DNA of 56,071 nucleotides from Fischerella muscicola SAG 1427-1 = PCC 73103 (GCF_000317245.1 NZ_AJLJ01000013.1:1-56071), one strand, 5' to 3'; shown: positions 38,578 to 47,893, counted from the stretch's first letter. Made by a program: numbers and translations. The notes: generated by a model from the letters alone, not told the origin.

Positions 38578-39387
38578 TCATTTACAACCAGTTGCAAAAA
38601 CGGTCAGATTTTCATACCAAACACCTTGCTCAGTTGCCATTGCTTCTATTTGTTGACGATACTCTGCTTGTAATTCTTGCATTTGCTCCGCAGAAAGCTG
38701 TAATAAGGGATTTTCTCTAGGATGAAACCATCCTCCATTCCATTCTTGAGATCGCTCAATACTACGGTAAAAACCAAATTGTTCGCTTTTGAATTGAATA
38801 TCTTTAAAACCAGCTTTTCGGAGCAAATTTTGGCACTTCTGGGGAGTTCCTGTCGGCTCGTTAATGTTTGTCAGCGAAATACCATGTTTGGCACAAACTT
38901 CAATGATGAGTGGTGCTTCACATGATTCCTGAGAGCAAGAAGAAAAACCAACAATACCACCTTTTTTGAGAAAACTATACCATTTGCGTAGAGCAGCAGG
39001 AATATCTGTAAAGTAAACTATTGCAGTAGAACAAAGAATGACATCAAAACTTTCATCATCAAAGTCTATATACTCTGCATCTGCCTCTATTAATGCAATA
39101 TTTTGCAAGCCTAATTCCTCTATTTTATGTTGAGCTTGCTCAAGCATTCCTGAAGAAAAATCTACTCCAATTACTTTGCCTTCTGAGCCAACGATTTGAG
39201 CAGCAGAGATGGCAATTATACCCGTACCAGTTGCTATATCTAATACTTTTTGTCCTTTTTGTAATTTCACTAAATCTAATAAAGGCAGAGTGCGACGAAT
39301 GGTGTAATCATTGTCGTAATGAGTTCTGCTGTTAAAAAAATCAATTACTTCTTGTTTGTATTTTTGTTCGTATTGGTTGTTGTGCAT
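38578..39387 (-). CDS. Class I SAM-dependent methyltransferase
   Basis: 269 residues from the ATG at 39387; the open frame begins at a GTG at 39432 but the added residues do not look family-like. SAM motif I is KVLDIATGTGIIAIS, motif II VIGVDFSSGML, followed by IEADAEYIDFDDESFDVILC. This is the UbiE/Methyltransf_11 type. The C-terminal part (NGGWFHPRENPLL) is probably the substrate lid. The substrate is unknown. It may or may not act with the small peptide gene downstream. Confidence 0.75.
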   Translation of the reverse strand: MHNNQYEQKYKQEVIDFFNSRTHYDNDYTIRRTLPLLDLVKLQKGQKVLDIATGTGIIAISAAQIVGSEGKVIGVDFSSGMLEQAQHKIEELGLQNIALIEADAEYIDFDDESFDVILCSTAIVYFTDIPAALRKWYSFLKKGGIVGFSSCSQESCEAPLIIEVCAKHGISLTNINEPTGTPQKCQNLLRKAGFKDIQFKSEQFGFYRSIERSQEWNGGWFHPRENPLLQLSAEQMQELQAEYRQQIEAMATEQGVWYENLTVFATGCK

Positions 39388-39601
39388 CTGACTTTTCACT
39401 TTTATCTGGAAAACCTCTGGTGTAATAGCCACACATTTCTCTAGACAGAGGTTTCAACCAAATAGAAACTTTATCCTCGAATCTATAGATATGCAAAATT
39501 TTATCAGCATATTTTGAGACTACCGCCACTAACCAAGGGGATATTGTGGCAATGTCTTTTTACTAACAGCAAATACCGAACAACATGCGGGAGTGCTGTA
39601 T

Positions 39602-41062
39602 ATGACAATAATAGAAGATTTAAAAAGAATTTCTGACACGGTGTGGGAAATTCCAGTTTCCTACAAACAGGGAATGCGCGTTCCGGCGCGTATTTATGGA
39701 ACAGAAAAGTTAATTCAGGAATTAGATGACGCAGTTTATGACCAAGTTACTAATGTTGCTACGCTTCCAGGCATAACTAAGTACGCTTTGTGTATGCCTG
39801 ACGGACACTTTGGTTATGGTTTTCCTATTGGGGGTGTGGCTGCGATGGATGTAGAAGCCGGGGGCGTGATTTCTCCTGGTGGTATCGGTTTTGACATAAA
39901 TTGCGGTATGCGCTTAGTAGTAACAAATTTAACTTACGATGAAGTTAAACCCTATATTAAAAAGTTAGTAGACAGGCTGTACGAAAGGGTTCCTGCTGGG
40001 GTAGGAAGCACTGGATTTGTGAAACTTTCCCGGAATGAGTTTCGTAAAGTAGTGGAAGAAGGCGCACGATGGTGCATCCGTAATGATTACGGTTGGGAAG
40101 AAGACTTGGAATTGATAGAAGAAAACGGGTGCATTCAGGGTGCTGATGCTACCAAAATCAGTGAAAAAGCTATTGATAGAGGTTTCAACCAAATCGGAAC
40201 TTTGGGATCTGGAAATCACTATTTGGAAATTCAAGTTGCCCGACCAGAGAATATTTATGATCAGGAATTAGCCCGGAGTCTAGGAATTACTATTCCTAAC
40301 CAAGTGGTGGTGATGTTCCACTGTGGAAGTCGGGGATTTGGTCATCAGGTAGCAACTGACTATCTGCAAATTTTCCTAAAGGTGATGGAAAGTAAGTATG
40401 GGATCAAAATTTTGGATCGAGAATTAGCCTGTGCGCCTTTTGACTCTCCTGAAGGACAAGCTTATTTTGCGGCGATGAAATGCGGTATCAATATGTCGTT
40501 TGTTAATCGTCAAGTGATTTTGCACCGGATTCGGGAAGTGTTTGCGGAAATTTTGGGGCGATCGCCCCAAAATTTAGGTATGCATATGGTTTATGATGTT
40601 GCTCATAATACAGCTAAATTAGAACATCATATTATTGATGGCAAAGAGCGATCGCTACTTGTCCATCGTAAAGGTGCAACTCGTGCTTTTGCTCCTGGAA
40701 TGGCAGATGTACCTGAGCGGTATAAAAATATTGGTCAGCCAGTCATTATTGGCGGCAGTATGGAAACTGGCTCTTATTTATTAGTAGGTGTACCCAGTGG
40801 TGAGCAAACTTTCTTCAGCACTGCTCACGGTAGCGGACGCACGATGAGTCGAACGAAAGCACGAAAAATCTATCGCGGTGAAAAACTCAAAAAAGAGATG
40901 GAAAGCCGAGGTATTTATGTCCGCAGTACCTCTTATTCAGGATTAGCAGAAGAAGCAGGTGGAGCCTACAAAAATATTGATGATGTCATTGAAGCGGCTG
41001 AGTTAGCAGGGATTAGCAAGCGGGTAGCAAGGTTGACACCAATTGGAAATATCAAGGGGTAG
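39602..41062 (+). CDS. rtcB: RtcB-family RNA ligase
   Basis: 486 residues from the ATG at 39602, which has GGGAG 8 bases upstream; the frame opens at a GTG at 39593. RtcB joins RNA ends bearing 2',3'-cyclic phosphate or 3'-phosphate to 5'-OH using GTP and Mn(II). Metal ligands: DINCGMRL (Cys about 101), HCGSRGFGHQ, and VAHNTAKLEHH; the guanylylated histidine is in STAHGSGRTMSR. Intact. It starts a three-gene run with a CobW-type GTPase (24 bases on) and archease, which is RtcB's activator. Confidence 0.92.
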   Translation: MTIIEDLKRISDTVWEIPVSYKQGMRVPARIYGTEKLIQELDDAVYDQVTNVATLPGITKYALCMPDGHFGYGFPIGGVAAMDVEAGGVISPGGIGFDINCGMRLVVTNLTYDEVKPYIKKLVDRLYERVPAGVGSTGFVKLSRNEFRKVVEEGARWCIRNDYGWEEDLELIEENGCIQGADATKISEKAIDRGFNQIGTLGSGNHYLEIQVARPENIYDQELARSLGITIPNQVVVMFHCGSRGFGHQVATDYLQIFLKVMESKYGIKILDRELACAPFDSPEGQAYFAAMKCGINMSFVNRQVILHRIREVFAEILGRSPQNLGMHMVYDVAHNTAKLEHHIIDGKERSLLVHRKGATRAFAPGMADVPERYKNIGQPVIIGGSMETGSYLLVGVPSGEQTFFSTAHGSGRTMSRTKARKIYRGEKLKKEMESRGIYVRSTSYSGLAEEAGGAYKNIDDVIEAAELAGISKRVARLTPIGNIKG

Positions 41063-41086
41063 TACGATTTTGGATTTTGGATTCTT

Positions 41087-41971
41087 ATGGTAGTACGTAT
41101 ACCACTAACAGTAATTACTGGGCCGTTGGGAAGCGGTAAAACAACACTGTTGCGTTATATTCTTGACACCTTCCCCAAAAAAATTGCCATTTTGATGAAC
41201 GAATTTGGCGAAATAGCGATTGATACCAAAATCATCCAAGGTAAAAACGTCCAGATGGCAGATTTGGGTGGTGGTTGTGTTTGCTGTTCGCTACTGGGTG
41301 AATTTGAAGCCGCTGTGAATGAAATTATTGATAACGTTGACCCTGATTACATCGTAGTAGAAACTACCGGAGTTGCAGAACCAGATGCTTTAGTTTTTGA
41401 TATTCAAGAAAGTTTGCAGAGAGTACGACTTGATGGAGTGATTACAGTTATTGATGCCGATGCAATGATGAAATATCCCTCCGTTGGTCACACAATCCGA
41501 ATTCAAATTGAAGCAGGGGACATTCTTCTTTTAAACAAGGTTGATTTAGTTTCTGAAAGTGAATTGCAAGCTATTGATAAAAAGTTAAATTCGATTAATA
41601 AAACAGCTTCAATTGTCCATACTGTAAGAGGTCAGGTAGATCCAGATTTGCTATTCGGTATTGGTCGAGAAAAAGTACAAGCACCACCACACCACGTTCA
41701 TCAATTAGAATTTGAATCATTTAGTTATAGAGCATCTGCTATTTTTAACCGCCAGCTTTTTGAGGAATTTACTGATAATTTGGAAACTGAAGTTTATCGG
41801 GCGAAAGGGTTTATCAGGTTTGATGATGGCATATATTTGTTTAATTTTGTAGCTGGGCGTTGGGAATTAGAGTTATTTACACAAGAAGCAACTGAGTTAG
41901 TATTTATTGGTAAAAAGATAAGCTTGGTGAAATCAGAAATTATTAATAAATTAAAATTGTGTGAACAATGA
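41087..41971 (+). CDS. CobW/COG0523-family GTPase (metallochaperone)
   Basis: 294 residues. G3E GTPase with Walker A GPLGSGKTT (residues 12-20), metal-binding CxCC in GGGCVCCSLL (Cys 64, 66, 67), the Walker B-like IVVETTGVAEP and the guanine motif LNKVD. A C-terminal CobW domain covers about 205-290. COG0523 proteins deliver zinc, cobalt or other metals to client enzymes. It lies 24 bases after rtcB and 134 bases before archease, so a role in loading RtcB's metal is a reasonable inference; no zinc-uptake-regulator site was recognised. Confidence 0.88.
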   Translation: MVVRIPLTVITGPLGSGKTTLLRYILDTFPKKIAILMNEFGEIAIDTKIIQGKNVQMADLGGGCVCCSLLGEFEAAVNEIIDNVDPDYIVVETTGVAEPDALVFDIQESLQRVRLDGVITVIDADAMMKYPSVGHTIRIQIEAGDILLLNKVDLVSESELQAIDKKLNSINKTASIVHTVRGQVDPDLLFGIGREKVQAPPHHVHQLEFESFSYRASAIFNRQLFEEFTDNLETEVYRAKGFIRFDDGIYLFNFVAGRWELELFTQEATELVFIGKKISLVKSEIINKLKLCEQ

Positions 41972-41981
41972 AATTGTATCT

Positions 41982-42043
41982 TGATATATAGTTGTAAAAA
42001 TCGAGAGGTCAGATCCCCGACTTCTCAAAGAAGTCAGGGATCT
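41982..42043 (+). repeat. Hairpin element copy A
   Basis: Leader-like ATATAGTTGTAAAAATCGAGAGG then AGATCCCCGACTTCT / AGAAGTCAGGGATCT (42011-42043), one mismatch in the stem. Lies inside the rtcB-cobW-archease run, where it could attenuate archease. Confidence 0.75.
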
Positions 42044-42105
42044 TGTTGATCATGAATAATTAATGCTCCACAGAGAACACTGAGAAAATTAAAATTGAGA
42101 ATTTT

Positions 42106-42537
42106 ATGGGTTACGAATTTCTGGAAAATGTTGCCATTGCTGATATTGCCTTTCGTGCTTGGGGAGAAGATTTACAAAAGCTTTTCCAAGCCGCAGCTAA
42201 TGCCACAATCAATACTATGATTGAAAATTTAGATTCTATAGAACCAAAAGAAACGCGAAATATCAGCTTGGATAATGATGAATTAGATCTCTTACTATTT
42301 AATTTCTTGCAAGAACTTGTTTATTACAAAGATAGCGAACAACTTTTGTTGCAAACACAGCAAATTAATATTGATGAGAAAAATGGTAAATACCACCTCA
42401 CTGCTGTACTCCAAGGAGAAAAACTTGATCCTCAACGCCATCAACAGTTAGTAGATGTAAAAGCCGTCACGTTACATAAGTTTCATCTAGAAAAAATAAA
42501 TGATGGTTGGAAGGCGATGGTTATTCTTGATATTTAG
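42106..42537 (+). CDS. Archease, RtcB activator
   Basis: 143 residues. Archease speeds RtcB guanylylation and allows multiple turnover. Family features: the opening GYEFLENVAIADIAFRAWG, with the metal-binding Asp in ADIAFRAWG, the LFQAAANA helix, the DLLLFNFLQELVYYKD segment and the closing VKAVTLHKFHLE / WKAMVILDI. Intact. The third member of the RNA-repair cluster; a hairpin element between it and the GTPase gene could lower its expression. Confidence 0.9.
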   Translation: MGYEFLENVAIADIAFRAWGEDLQKLFQAAANATINTMIENLDSIEPKETRNISLDNDELDLLLFNFLQELVYYKDSEQLLLQTQQINIDEKNGKYHLTAVLQGEKLDPQRHQQLVDVKAVTLHKFHLEKINDGWKAMVILDI

Positions 42538-42686
42538 TTGAAATTGTGAGGTGAACACTAGAGATTCAAACTGCTTGAGATAATACAATTTTTAAACAAA
42601 ATTAGAGAGCATCGCTAGATAGCGATCGCATTTGTTAGTGTAGTCATAGATGCTTAATAACTCTTCTATAAATTAACTGGTTTAAT

Positions 42687-43568
42687 ATGGCTCATTTAAA
42701 TCTGCGTCGCCCTCAAAATATTAGTGGCGATTTTTATGTCGATACCACTTGTATCGACTGTGATACCTGTCGTTGGATGGCTCCAGAAGTATTTACTGAA
42801 GCTGAGGGAATGTCAGCAGTTTATCAGCAACCAGCGAACGATAAAGAAAGATTCAAAGCATTGCAAGCACTTTTATCTTGTCCTACTAGTTCCATTGGTA
42901 CTGTTGAAAAGCCTCAAGATATCAAAACTGTTCAGCTCAGTTTTCCGATTCCTATAGAAGAAAATGTCTACGATTGTGGCTACCATTCGGAAAAATCCTA
43001 TGGTGGAACTGGCTACTTTATTCAACTACCAGAAGGTAATGTTCTAGTAGATTCTCCTCGCTTTACACCGCCTCTAGTCAAGCGTTTGGAAGAAATGGGG
43101 GGAATACGTTATATGTTCCTAACTCACATAGATGATGTGGCAGATCATCAAAAGTATGCAGAACATTTTGGATGTAAACGTATCCTACATCAAGATGACA
43201 TTAATTGGGGTACTCGTGATGTCGAAATTCAATTGACTGGTTCAGAACCTTTTCAGTTAGCTCCTGATTTATTGATTATCCCAGTTCCTGGACACAGCAA
43301 AGGACATACTGTCTTGCTATACAAAAATAAGTTTCTCTTTTCTGGTGATCATCTGGCTTGGGATGATGATATTCAACAGTTAATTGCTTTCCGTAATTAT
43401 TGTTTTTACTCTTGGTCAGAATTAATGAAATCAATGGAGAAGTTAGCTAATTATACTTTTGCGTGGGTGCTTCCAGGTCATGGGCGAAGATATCACGCAG
43501 ATGCAGAAACTATGAAAGAACAAATGCACAAGTGTATTGCGTGGATGGAAACCCAATCACGTAATTAG
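42687..43568 (+). CDS. Ferredoxin / metallo-beta-lactamase-fold fusion
   Basis: 293 residues. The N-terminal 75 residues form a ferredoxin-like domain with Cys 22, 25, 28 (CIDCDTC) and Cys 65, enough for one [4Fe-4S] or [3Fe-4S] cluster. Residues 95-285 are a metallo-beta-lactamase-fold domain. The usual HxHxDH is altered: here H147, D149, D150, D153, H154 (THIDDVADH). H203 (PGHSKGH), D221 (SGDH) and H265 (PGHGRRYH) remain. The altered motif recalls flavodiiron-type non-heme iron sites more than zinc hydrolases. Single gene; function unknown. I know similar proteins from cyanobacteria and plants only as uncharacterised. Confidence 0.8.
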   Translation: MAHLNLRRPQNISGDFYVDTTCIDCDTCRWMAPEVFTEAEGMSAVYQQPANDKERFKALQALLSCPTSSIGTVEKPQDIKTVQLSFPIPIEENVYDCGYHSEKSYGGTGYFIQLPEGNVLVDSPRFTPPLVKRLEEMGGIRYMFLTHIDDVADHQKYAEHFGCKRILHQDDINWGTRDVEIQLTGSEPFQLAPDLLIIPVPGHSKGHTVLLYKNKFLFSGDHLAWDDDIQQLIAFRNYCFYSWSELMKSMEKLANYTFAWVLPGHGRRYHADAETMKEQMHKCIAWMETQSRN

Positions 43569-43610
43569 TATTGATGAAACTAGTTTGAAAAAGTTTACAA
43601 ACTAGCCAAG

Positions 43611-43648
43611 AAACCGAGTTTTAATCATGTGATTAAAACCCGTTTTTT
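43611..43648 (+). terminator. Terminator after ferredoxin/MBL gene
   Basis: GTTTTAATCA pairs with TGATTAAAAC, followed by CCGTTTTTTG, 43 bases after the stop codon. Confidence 0.75.
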
Positions 43649-43959
43649 GTGTAAACATCCTCACTTCATCACTACATACTTCCACACTCAGTAATCTATT
43701 TCCGGAATTTCACGAATAAAGTCAGTAGCATATTGTGTAGTTGCTTGCCGAAGTAGTATATGAAACCATTAACCACGGGAGCGATCGCACTATTTTTAAT
43801 CAAAAAACTAATTGATTGGAATAATGTTCCTGTTCTAGTGATATGAAATCCTATCTGAATTGGTGAGAATCGTAGAGCTTAGATCCCCGACTTTTTGAAA
43901 AAATCGGGGATCTTGTTTCTCGGTTGGGAGTCACACAAAATTCAATCACACCTCAAATT
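43649..43959. other. Gap with hairpin element copy B
   Basis: No gene is visible between the terminator and the convergent channel gene. The main feature is the element at 43841-43913; the rest is AT-rich. Confidence 0.5.
43841..43913 (+). repeat. Hairpin element copy B
   Basis: ATATGAAATCCTATCTGAAT and GTGAGAATCGTAGAGCTT lead into AGATCCCCGA ... TCGGGGATCT (43881-43913). Nearly the same leader as copy F. Confidence 0.8.
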
Positions 43960-45651
43960 TCAACTCGCCATGACCTGTGAAGGTGTATAACGCCACAACT
44001 GATGCAAACGATTTGCTGGCATAGTTAAGTATAAAATATCGCTGGCGCTGAGGTTTATTTCCAGTAAATCCCAGCCGTGAATTTCTTGGTTATTTGTCTC
44101 AACGTACAACGGCACAAAGTCCGCATCCATTGCAGCATCTTTCACCCGTTGCCCACAAAAGGGATGAGAAGGTGTAATCAATGTTGCAAAGGCTACCCAC
44201 AGACTATCGGCGGTGATCCCATTGCCAAGGATGCGTCCGCCTAAAGCAGCAGCAGCAAAAGCCGGAGCGGCGAGTTCGGCGGGACTAAGAACAGCTTCAA
44301 AGTCAAATACCTGTTGTGCCATGCGGGCAAAATCTGGATCGGCGTAATGGACAATCACTGGTACTTTGGGCGTGATGGCTTTGGCTTTGAGGGCAATTTC
44401 CATGTTTGTAGCGTCGTCGTTGGTGACAGCAATGAGTGCAGATGCATTCACTAAGTTACTCACTTTGAGAATTTCGGCAAAGCTACCATCACCATGAATG
44501 ACGGGAATACCTAATCCTCGCGCTGTGTTGACAAATCTGTTGTTGGTATCGCGCTCAATAACTATAACTTCGTGTCCACTGCTGTGGAGTTGCTGAACAA
44601 TTTTAATTCCAATTCCTCCCAACCCACAGACAATATAATGATGGCGATAGGGAATGCGGGCTGCATCTAAAAATTGTTTGAAGCGACTACCCAAAACAAA
44701 ATCGTTCAGTAAAGCATAGAAAAGACCAATTACCGCAGCTCCTACCAGCATCATCAACACGGTAAATAATCTCACACTCGTGGGAGCATGTTCGACAACT
44801 TTATCATTACCACCCGCCCCCGTAATCATACCGACAGCAAAATAAAGAGCATCAACAATAGAAACAGTTCTTTCGGTGGAAGTGTAGATGAGTGTAGCGA
44901 TCGCAATAATCACCAGCAACACCAAAGACATCATTACCACCGCTTGAGCATGTTTCTGAAACTGTCGCAAACTGGTAAACACTTTCAGCAGTTTGGCAAT
45001 CACTGATCTCCGAATGCAACGGACGCGGGGTTGAGTTCCCACAATTAAGCGATCGCCTACTTTTAATTTATGTCCCGTAACTACGGCAGATACTAAATCC
45101 ACCTCGCCTTCTGCTGGCATATAGTAAATTAGCATCCGTGTTTGATCGTTCCACAATTCGCTGAGTTTGCGATCGCGCCACGGGTGATCTTCATCTATAT
45201 ATTCTTCGTGAATCGGCCAAGTTTGCTGAAACAGCTTGATTTGTCCAATTGCTTCACTTCCCAACGCCGCAAAAGTAAATACAGGTGCTGCTAATCCCGC
45301 AACACTCATAGTTAAATGATCTGGAACCGCATGATCCAGCCGTTCCCCTAAACTGGTGTTAAAAAAGCGATTGATAATCCGAATGCGCGGATTTAGTACC
45401 CGCGCTTGCATCATAATTCGCAAGTTGAGTGCATCGTCACCTCCAGCGATCACCAGGGTGTGCGCTTGCTGAATCCCAGCTGCTTTGAGGGTGCTAGCTG
45501 CGTGCAGATCGCCGACAATGACATCTCCTGCTCTCTCGCCTGGAACTGGTTTATGATGAATGCCGATGACTAAGGCCCCTTGTTGTCTCAGCAAACGAAA
45601 AACTTTATATCCAGTGCGTCCTAAACCGCAGACAATTATTCGAGGTTTCAT
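43960..45651 (-). CDS. Two-RCK potassium-channel-like protein with odd filter
   Basis: 563 residues. Order: RCK/TrkA-N (about 1-135, nucleotide loop GLGRTGYKVF), TrkA-C-like (150-210), membrane helix 237-257, pore region, membrane helix 296-316, second RCK (338-460, loop GLGGIGIKI) and second TrkA-C. RCK domains bind nucleotides or ions and gate the pore. The pore reads VGMITGAGGND at 273-283 instead of the TVGYGD selectivity filter, so potassium selectivity is doubtful. This N-terminal RCK plus two-helix layout resembles plant CASTOR/DMI1-like and bacterial NAD-binding channel proteins. Confidence 0.8.
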   Translation of the reverse strand: MKPRIIVCGLGRTGYKVFRLLRQQGALVIGIHHKPVPGERAGDVIVGDLHAASTLKAAGIQQAHTLVIAGGDDALNLRIMMQARVLNPRIRIINRFFNTSLGERLDHAVPDHLTMSVAGLAAPVFTFAALGSEAIGQIKLFQQTWPIHEEYIDEDHPWRDRKLSELWNDQTRMLIYYMPAEGEVDLVSAVVTGHKLKVGDRLIVGTQPRVRCIRRSVIAKLLKVFTSLRQFQKHAQAVVMMSLVLLVIIAIATLIYTSTERTVSIVDALYFAVGMITGAGGNDKVVEHAPTSVRLFTVLMMLVGAAVIGLFYALLNDFVLGSRFKQFLDAARIPYRHHYIVCGLGGIGIKIVQQLHSSGHEVIVIERDTNNRFVNTARGLGIPVIHGDGSFAEILKVSNLVNASALIAVTNDDATNMEIALKAKAITPKVPVIVHYADPDFARMAQQVFDFEAVLSPAELAAPAFAAAALGGRILGNGITADSLWVAFATLITPSHPFCGQRVKDAAMDADFVPLYVETNNQEIHGWDLLEINLSASDILYLTMPANRLHQLWRYTPSQVMAS

Positions 45652-45767
45652 GAATTAGCAGCATGGTGTGCAGAAAAGCTGCATATGTAAAACTAAATAT
45701 TATTTAAATTTTTGCCTGATTCTCAAGAATCGAACTGTAGCTGACAACACGATCACTCAAATTGGGA

Positions 45768-46352
45768 CTAAATCTCCTGAATACAAGGTGCTGCTGCCAA
45801 AATTTGCGCCTCTGCTTGCATCAGTTCAATATCTGATTGTAACCACTGACGAGGTGCTTGACAGTGATGTGCCACTAATAGTCCCCATAATCCTTTGGGA
45901 GTCAAGATAGGTACAACTAGGTTGGCACGAACCTGCAATTGGCGCAGAAAATCTCGGTGACAAGTAGCAATTGCTTCTGATTCAATGTCGGGAATTGCTC
46001 GTACCCGTCCTCCCAAATACAGAGCAGCATACTCATCATTAAAACAATCATCAGGCCCTGTTGAACCTAAGATAGAAAATTCATTAGAACTCAAAGCTTC
46101 AAATGTTACTTGTCCGTGCCACTGACAGTAAAAGTAATACAAAACCACGCGATCGACTTGAAGCGTTTCTCTGAGACGGTTTGTTGTTTCTATGATTAGC
46201 GCGTCTCGCTTCATTGTGCCGATCAGGCGTTCAAGTACTTTTTGCAAACCGCGATTACGATCCACTGTGACACTATGGTTAAATTCTGGATTGGAATGAC
46301 TTTGCACTGGTCTGCAATCACAACTGATTGACAAGTTTTTTCCATGCCACAC
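45768..46352 (-). CDS. Single-GAF cyanobacteriochrome-like protein
   Basis: 194 residues, essentially one GAF domain (about 45-185). It has both cysteines of DXCF-type cyanobacteriochromes: C103 in DDCFNDEY and C131 in the canonical bilin site TCHRDFLRQLQVRANLVVPI. It therefore may carry phycocyanobilin or phycoviolobilin and sense blue/green or similar light. No output domain, so it would have to act through a partner. Many cyanobacterial GAF domains keep these motifs without proven chromophore. The start is a GTG; the next Met is residue 47. Confidence 0.7.
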   Translation of the reverse strand: MWHGKNLSISCDCRPVQSHSNPEFNHSVTVDRNRGLQKVLERLIGTMKRDALIIETTNRLRETLQVDRVVLYYFYCQWHGQVTFEALSSNEFSILGSTGPDDCFNDEYAALYLGGRVRAIPDIESEAIATCHRDFLRQLQVRANLVVPILTPKGLWGLLVAHHCQAPRQWLQSDIELMQAEAQILAAAPCIQEI

Positions 46353-46723
46353 ACGGCTGGTTATTCTCTCAACTTACCGTTATAAATTCCTGACTCAACA
46401 AGATGACATAAATTCTTAAGAATCTATAAGACAGATTGAAAACTGACACCCTAAATCTTCGATCCCTAATCCCTAAACCCTAACCCCCGATCCCTATGTT
46501 CTCCGTTAGTATCCGATTCTACTTGGGTAACATAACACTAACGAGAATGGATAACGGAAAATGAGAGGACAAAAATACTTCTGTTCAGAGAGTAACTATA
46601 GCATTACAAGATCCCCGACTTTTCTAAAAATAAAAAGTCGGGGATCTTGGCTTTGCAATTTTTACAACTCCTATACGGTTTGCTATACACGAGGTTGAAA
46701 AAATTTTTTGAGTATTAGTGAAA
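46353..46723. other. Gap with C-rich repeats and hairpin element copy C
   Basis: CCCTAAATC/CCCTAATCC units at 46449-46497, then copy C of the hairpin element. No gene seen; the promoter of the aminotransferase operon should lie between 46650 and 46720. Confidence 0.5.
46596..46648 (+). repeat. Hairpin element copy C
   Basis: Shortened leader ACTATAGCATTAC, then AAGATCCCCGACTTTT (46608-46623) exactly complementary to AAAAGTCGGGGATCTT (46633-46648). Confidence 0.75.
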
Positions 46724-47893
46724 ATGAATATACCAATAACAATCCCTTTTGTAGACCTGAATTTACAACACCTACCGATTCAAAATCAATTGCAGCAAGC
46801 AATCCAAGCAGTATTAGAACAGGGAGATTTTGTTTTAGGAAAAACAGTTTCTGATTTTGAAGCAGCTTTTGCTATTGCTTCTGGTACAAAATATGGAATT
46901 GGTGTTGCATCTGGAACTGATGCGATCGCTCTCGGTTTACAAGCTTGTAATATCGGTGTTGGCGATGAGGTAATTTTGCCAGCAAATACTTTTGTCGCAA
47001 CACTTATTGGTGTGTTACGTACAGGAGCAAAACCAATTTTAGTTGATTGCGATCGCCATACAGCTTTAATTGATTTAGAAGCCGCAGCAAAAGCAATTAC
47101 ATCAAAAACAAAAGCAATTATTCCTGTACATCTTTATGGTCAAATGGTATCACCAAAACAGCTACTAGACTTGGCTGATACCTACAAAATCCTCATTTTT
47201 GAAGACGCTGCTCAAGCACATTTAGCTGAACGAGAAGGATATCGCGCCGGTTCAGTAGGTATTGCAGCTGCTTTTAGTTTTTATCCCAGCAAAAATTTAG
47301 GAGCATTTGGAGATGGCGGAATCCTCTTAACGCGAGATCAGCAAGTAGCTGAAAAAATGGTACGGTTGCGAAATTATGGTGCATCCCGCAAGTATTTTCA
47401 CACAGAAATCGGAACCAATAGCCGCTTAGATACCATCCAAGCTGCTGTACTGCACCAAAAATTACCATATCTCCAAAATTGGAATCGCGATCGCCTTAAC
47501 ATTGCCAAAAATTATGATGCAGAATTAGCATCCCTCGCCACAAAAGGTATTATCCCTATCCAAAATCATAGTGCTGAAGGCCATGTCTATCACCTGTATG
47601 TGATTAGAGTTTGTCAATCTTGCGCTGTAGATCGTTGTGTCATTCAAGAACAACTCACAGCTATGGGAATTCAAACAGGAATTCATTACCCAATTCCTTG
47701 TCATCTGCAACCAGGTTTCGCAAACTTAGGCTATCAAATTGGTGATTTCCCACACGCAGAAATGTTAGCGAATCAAATTTTATCGTTACCCATGTATCCA
47801 GGTTTAAGCAATAGCAAAACTCAGAAAATTACGGATGCGATCGTCCATATTATAACAGTTAATTCTTCTGATGAAAATTTGCTATTTGCATAA
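46724..47893 (+). CDS. DegT/DnrJ/EryC1-family sugar aminotransferase
   Basis: 389 residues from the ATG at 46724 (the frame opens at a GTG 6 bases earlier). PLP-dependent transaminase acting on nucleotide-linked keto sugars. PLP lysine about K190 in FSFYPSKNLGAFGDGG; the GVASGTDAIALGLQA and ILPANTFVAT motifs and VHLYGQM are standard. It would make an amino sugar for a surface polysaccharide. It precedes the exosortase gene by 23 bases; exosortase loci often contain glycan genes, which fits. Confidence 0.9.
   Translation: MNIPITIPFVDLNLQHLPIQNQLQQAIQAVLEQGDFVLGKTVSDFEAAFAIASGTKYGIGVASGTDAIALGLQACNIGVGDEVILPANTFVATLIGVLRTGAKPILVDCDRHTALIDLEAAAKAITSKTKAIIPVHLYGQMVSPKQLLDLADTYKILIFEDAAQAHLAEREGYRAGSVGIAAAFSFYPSKNLGAFGDGGILLTRDQQVAEKMVRLRNYGASRKYFHTEIGTNSRLDTIQAAVLHQKLPYLQNWNRDRLNIAKNYDAELASLATKGIIPIQNHSAEGHVYHLYVIRVCQSCAVDRCVIQEQLTAMGIQTGIHYPIPCHLQPGFANLGYQIGDFPHAEMLANQILSLPMYPGLSNSKTQKITDAIVHIITVNSSDENLLFA

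Noticed and set aside
38396..38656. Plus-strand open frame of 86 codons next to the GG-leader peptide
   Set aside because: No ribosome binding site, overlaps the methyltransferase 3' end antisense, and the composition is not protein-like beyond a chance hydrophobic run.
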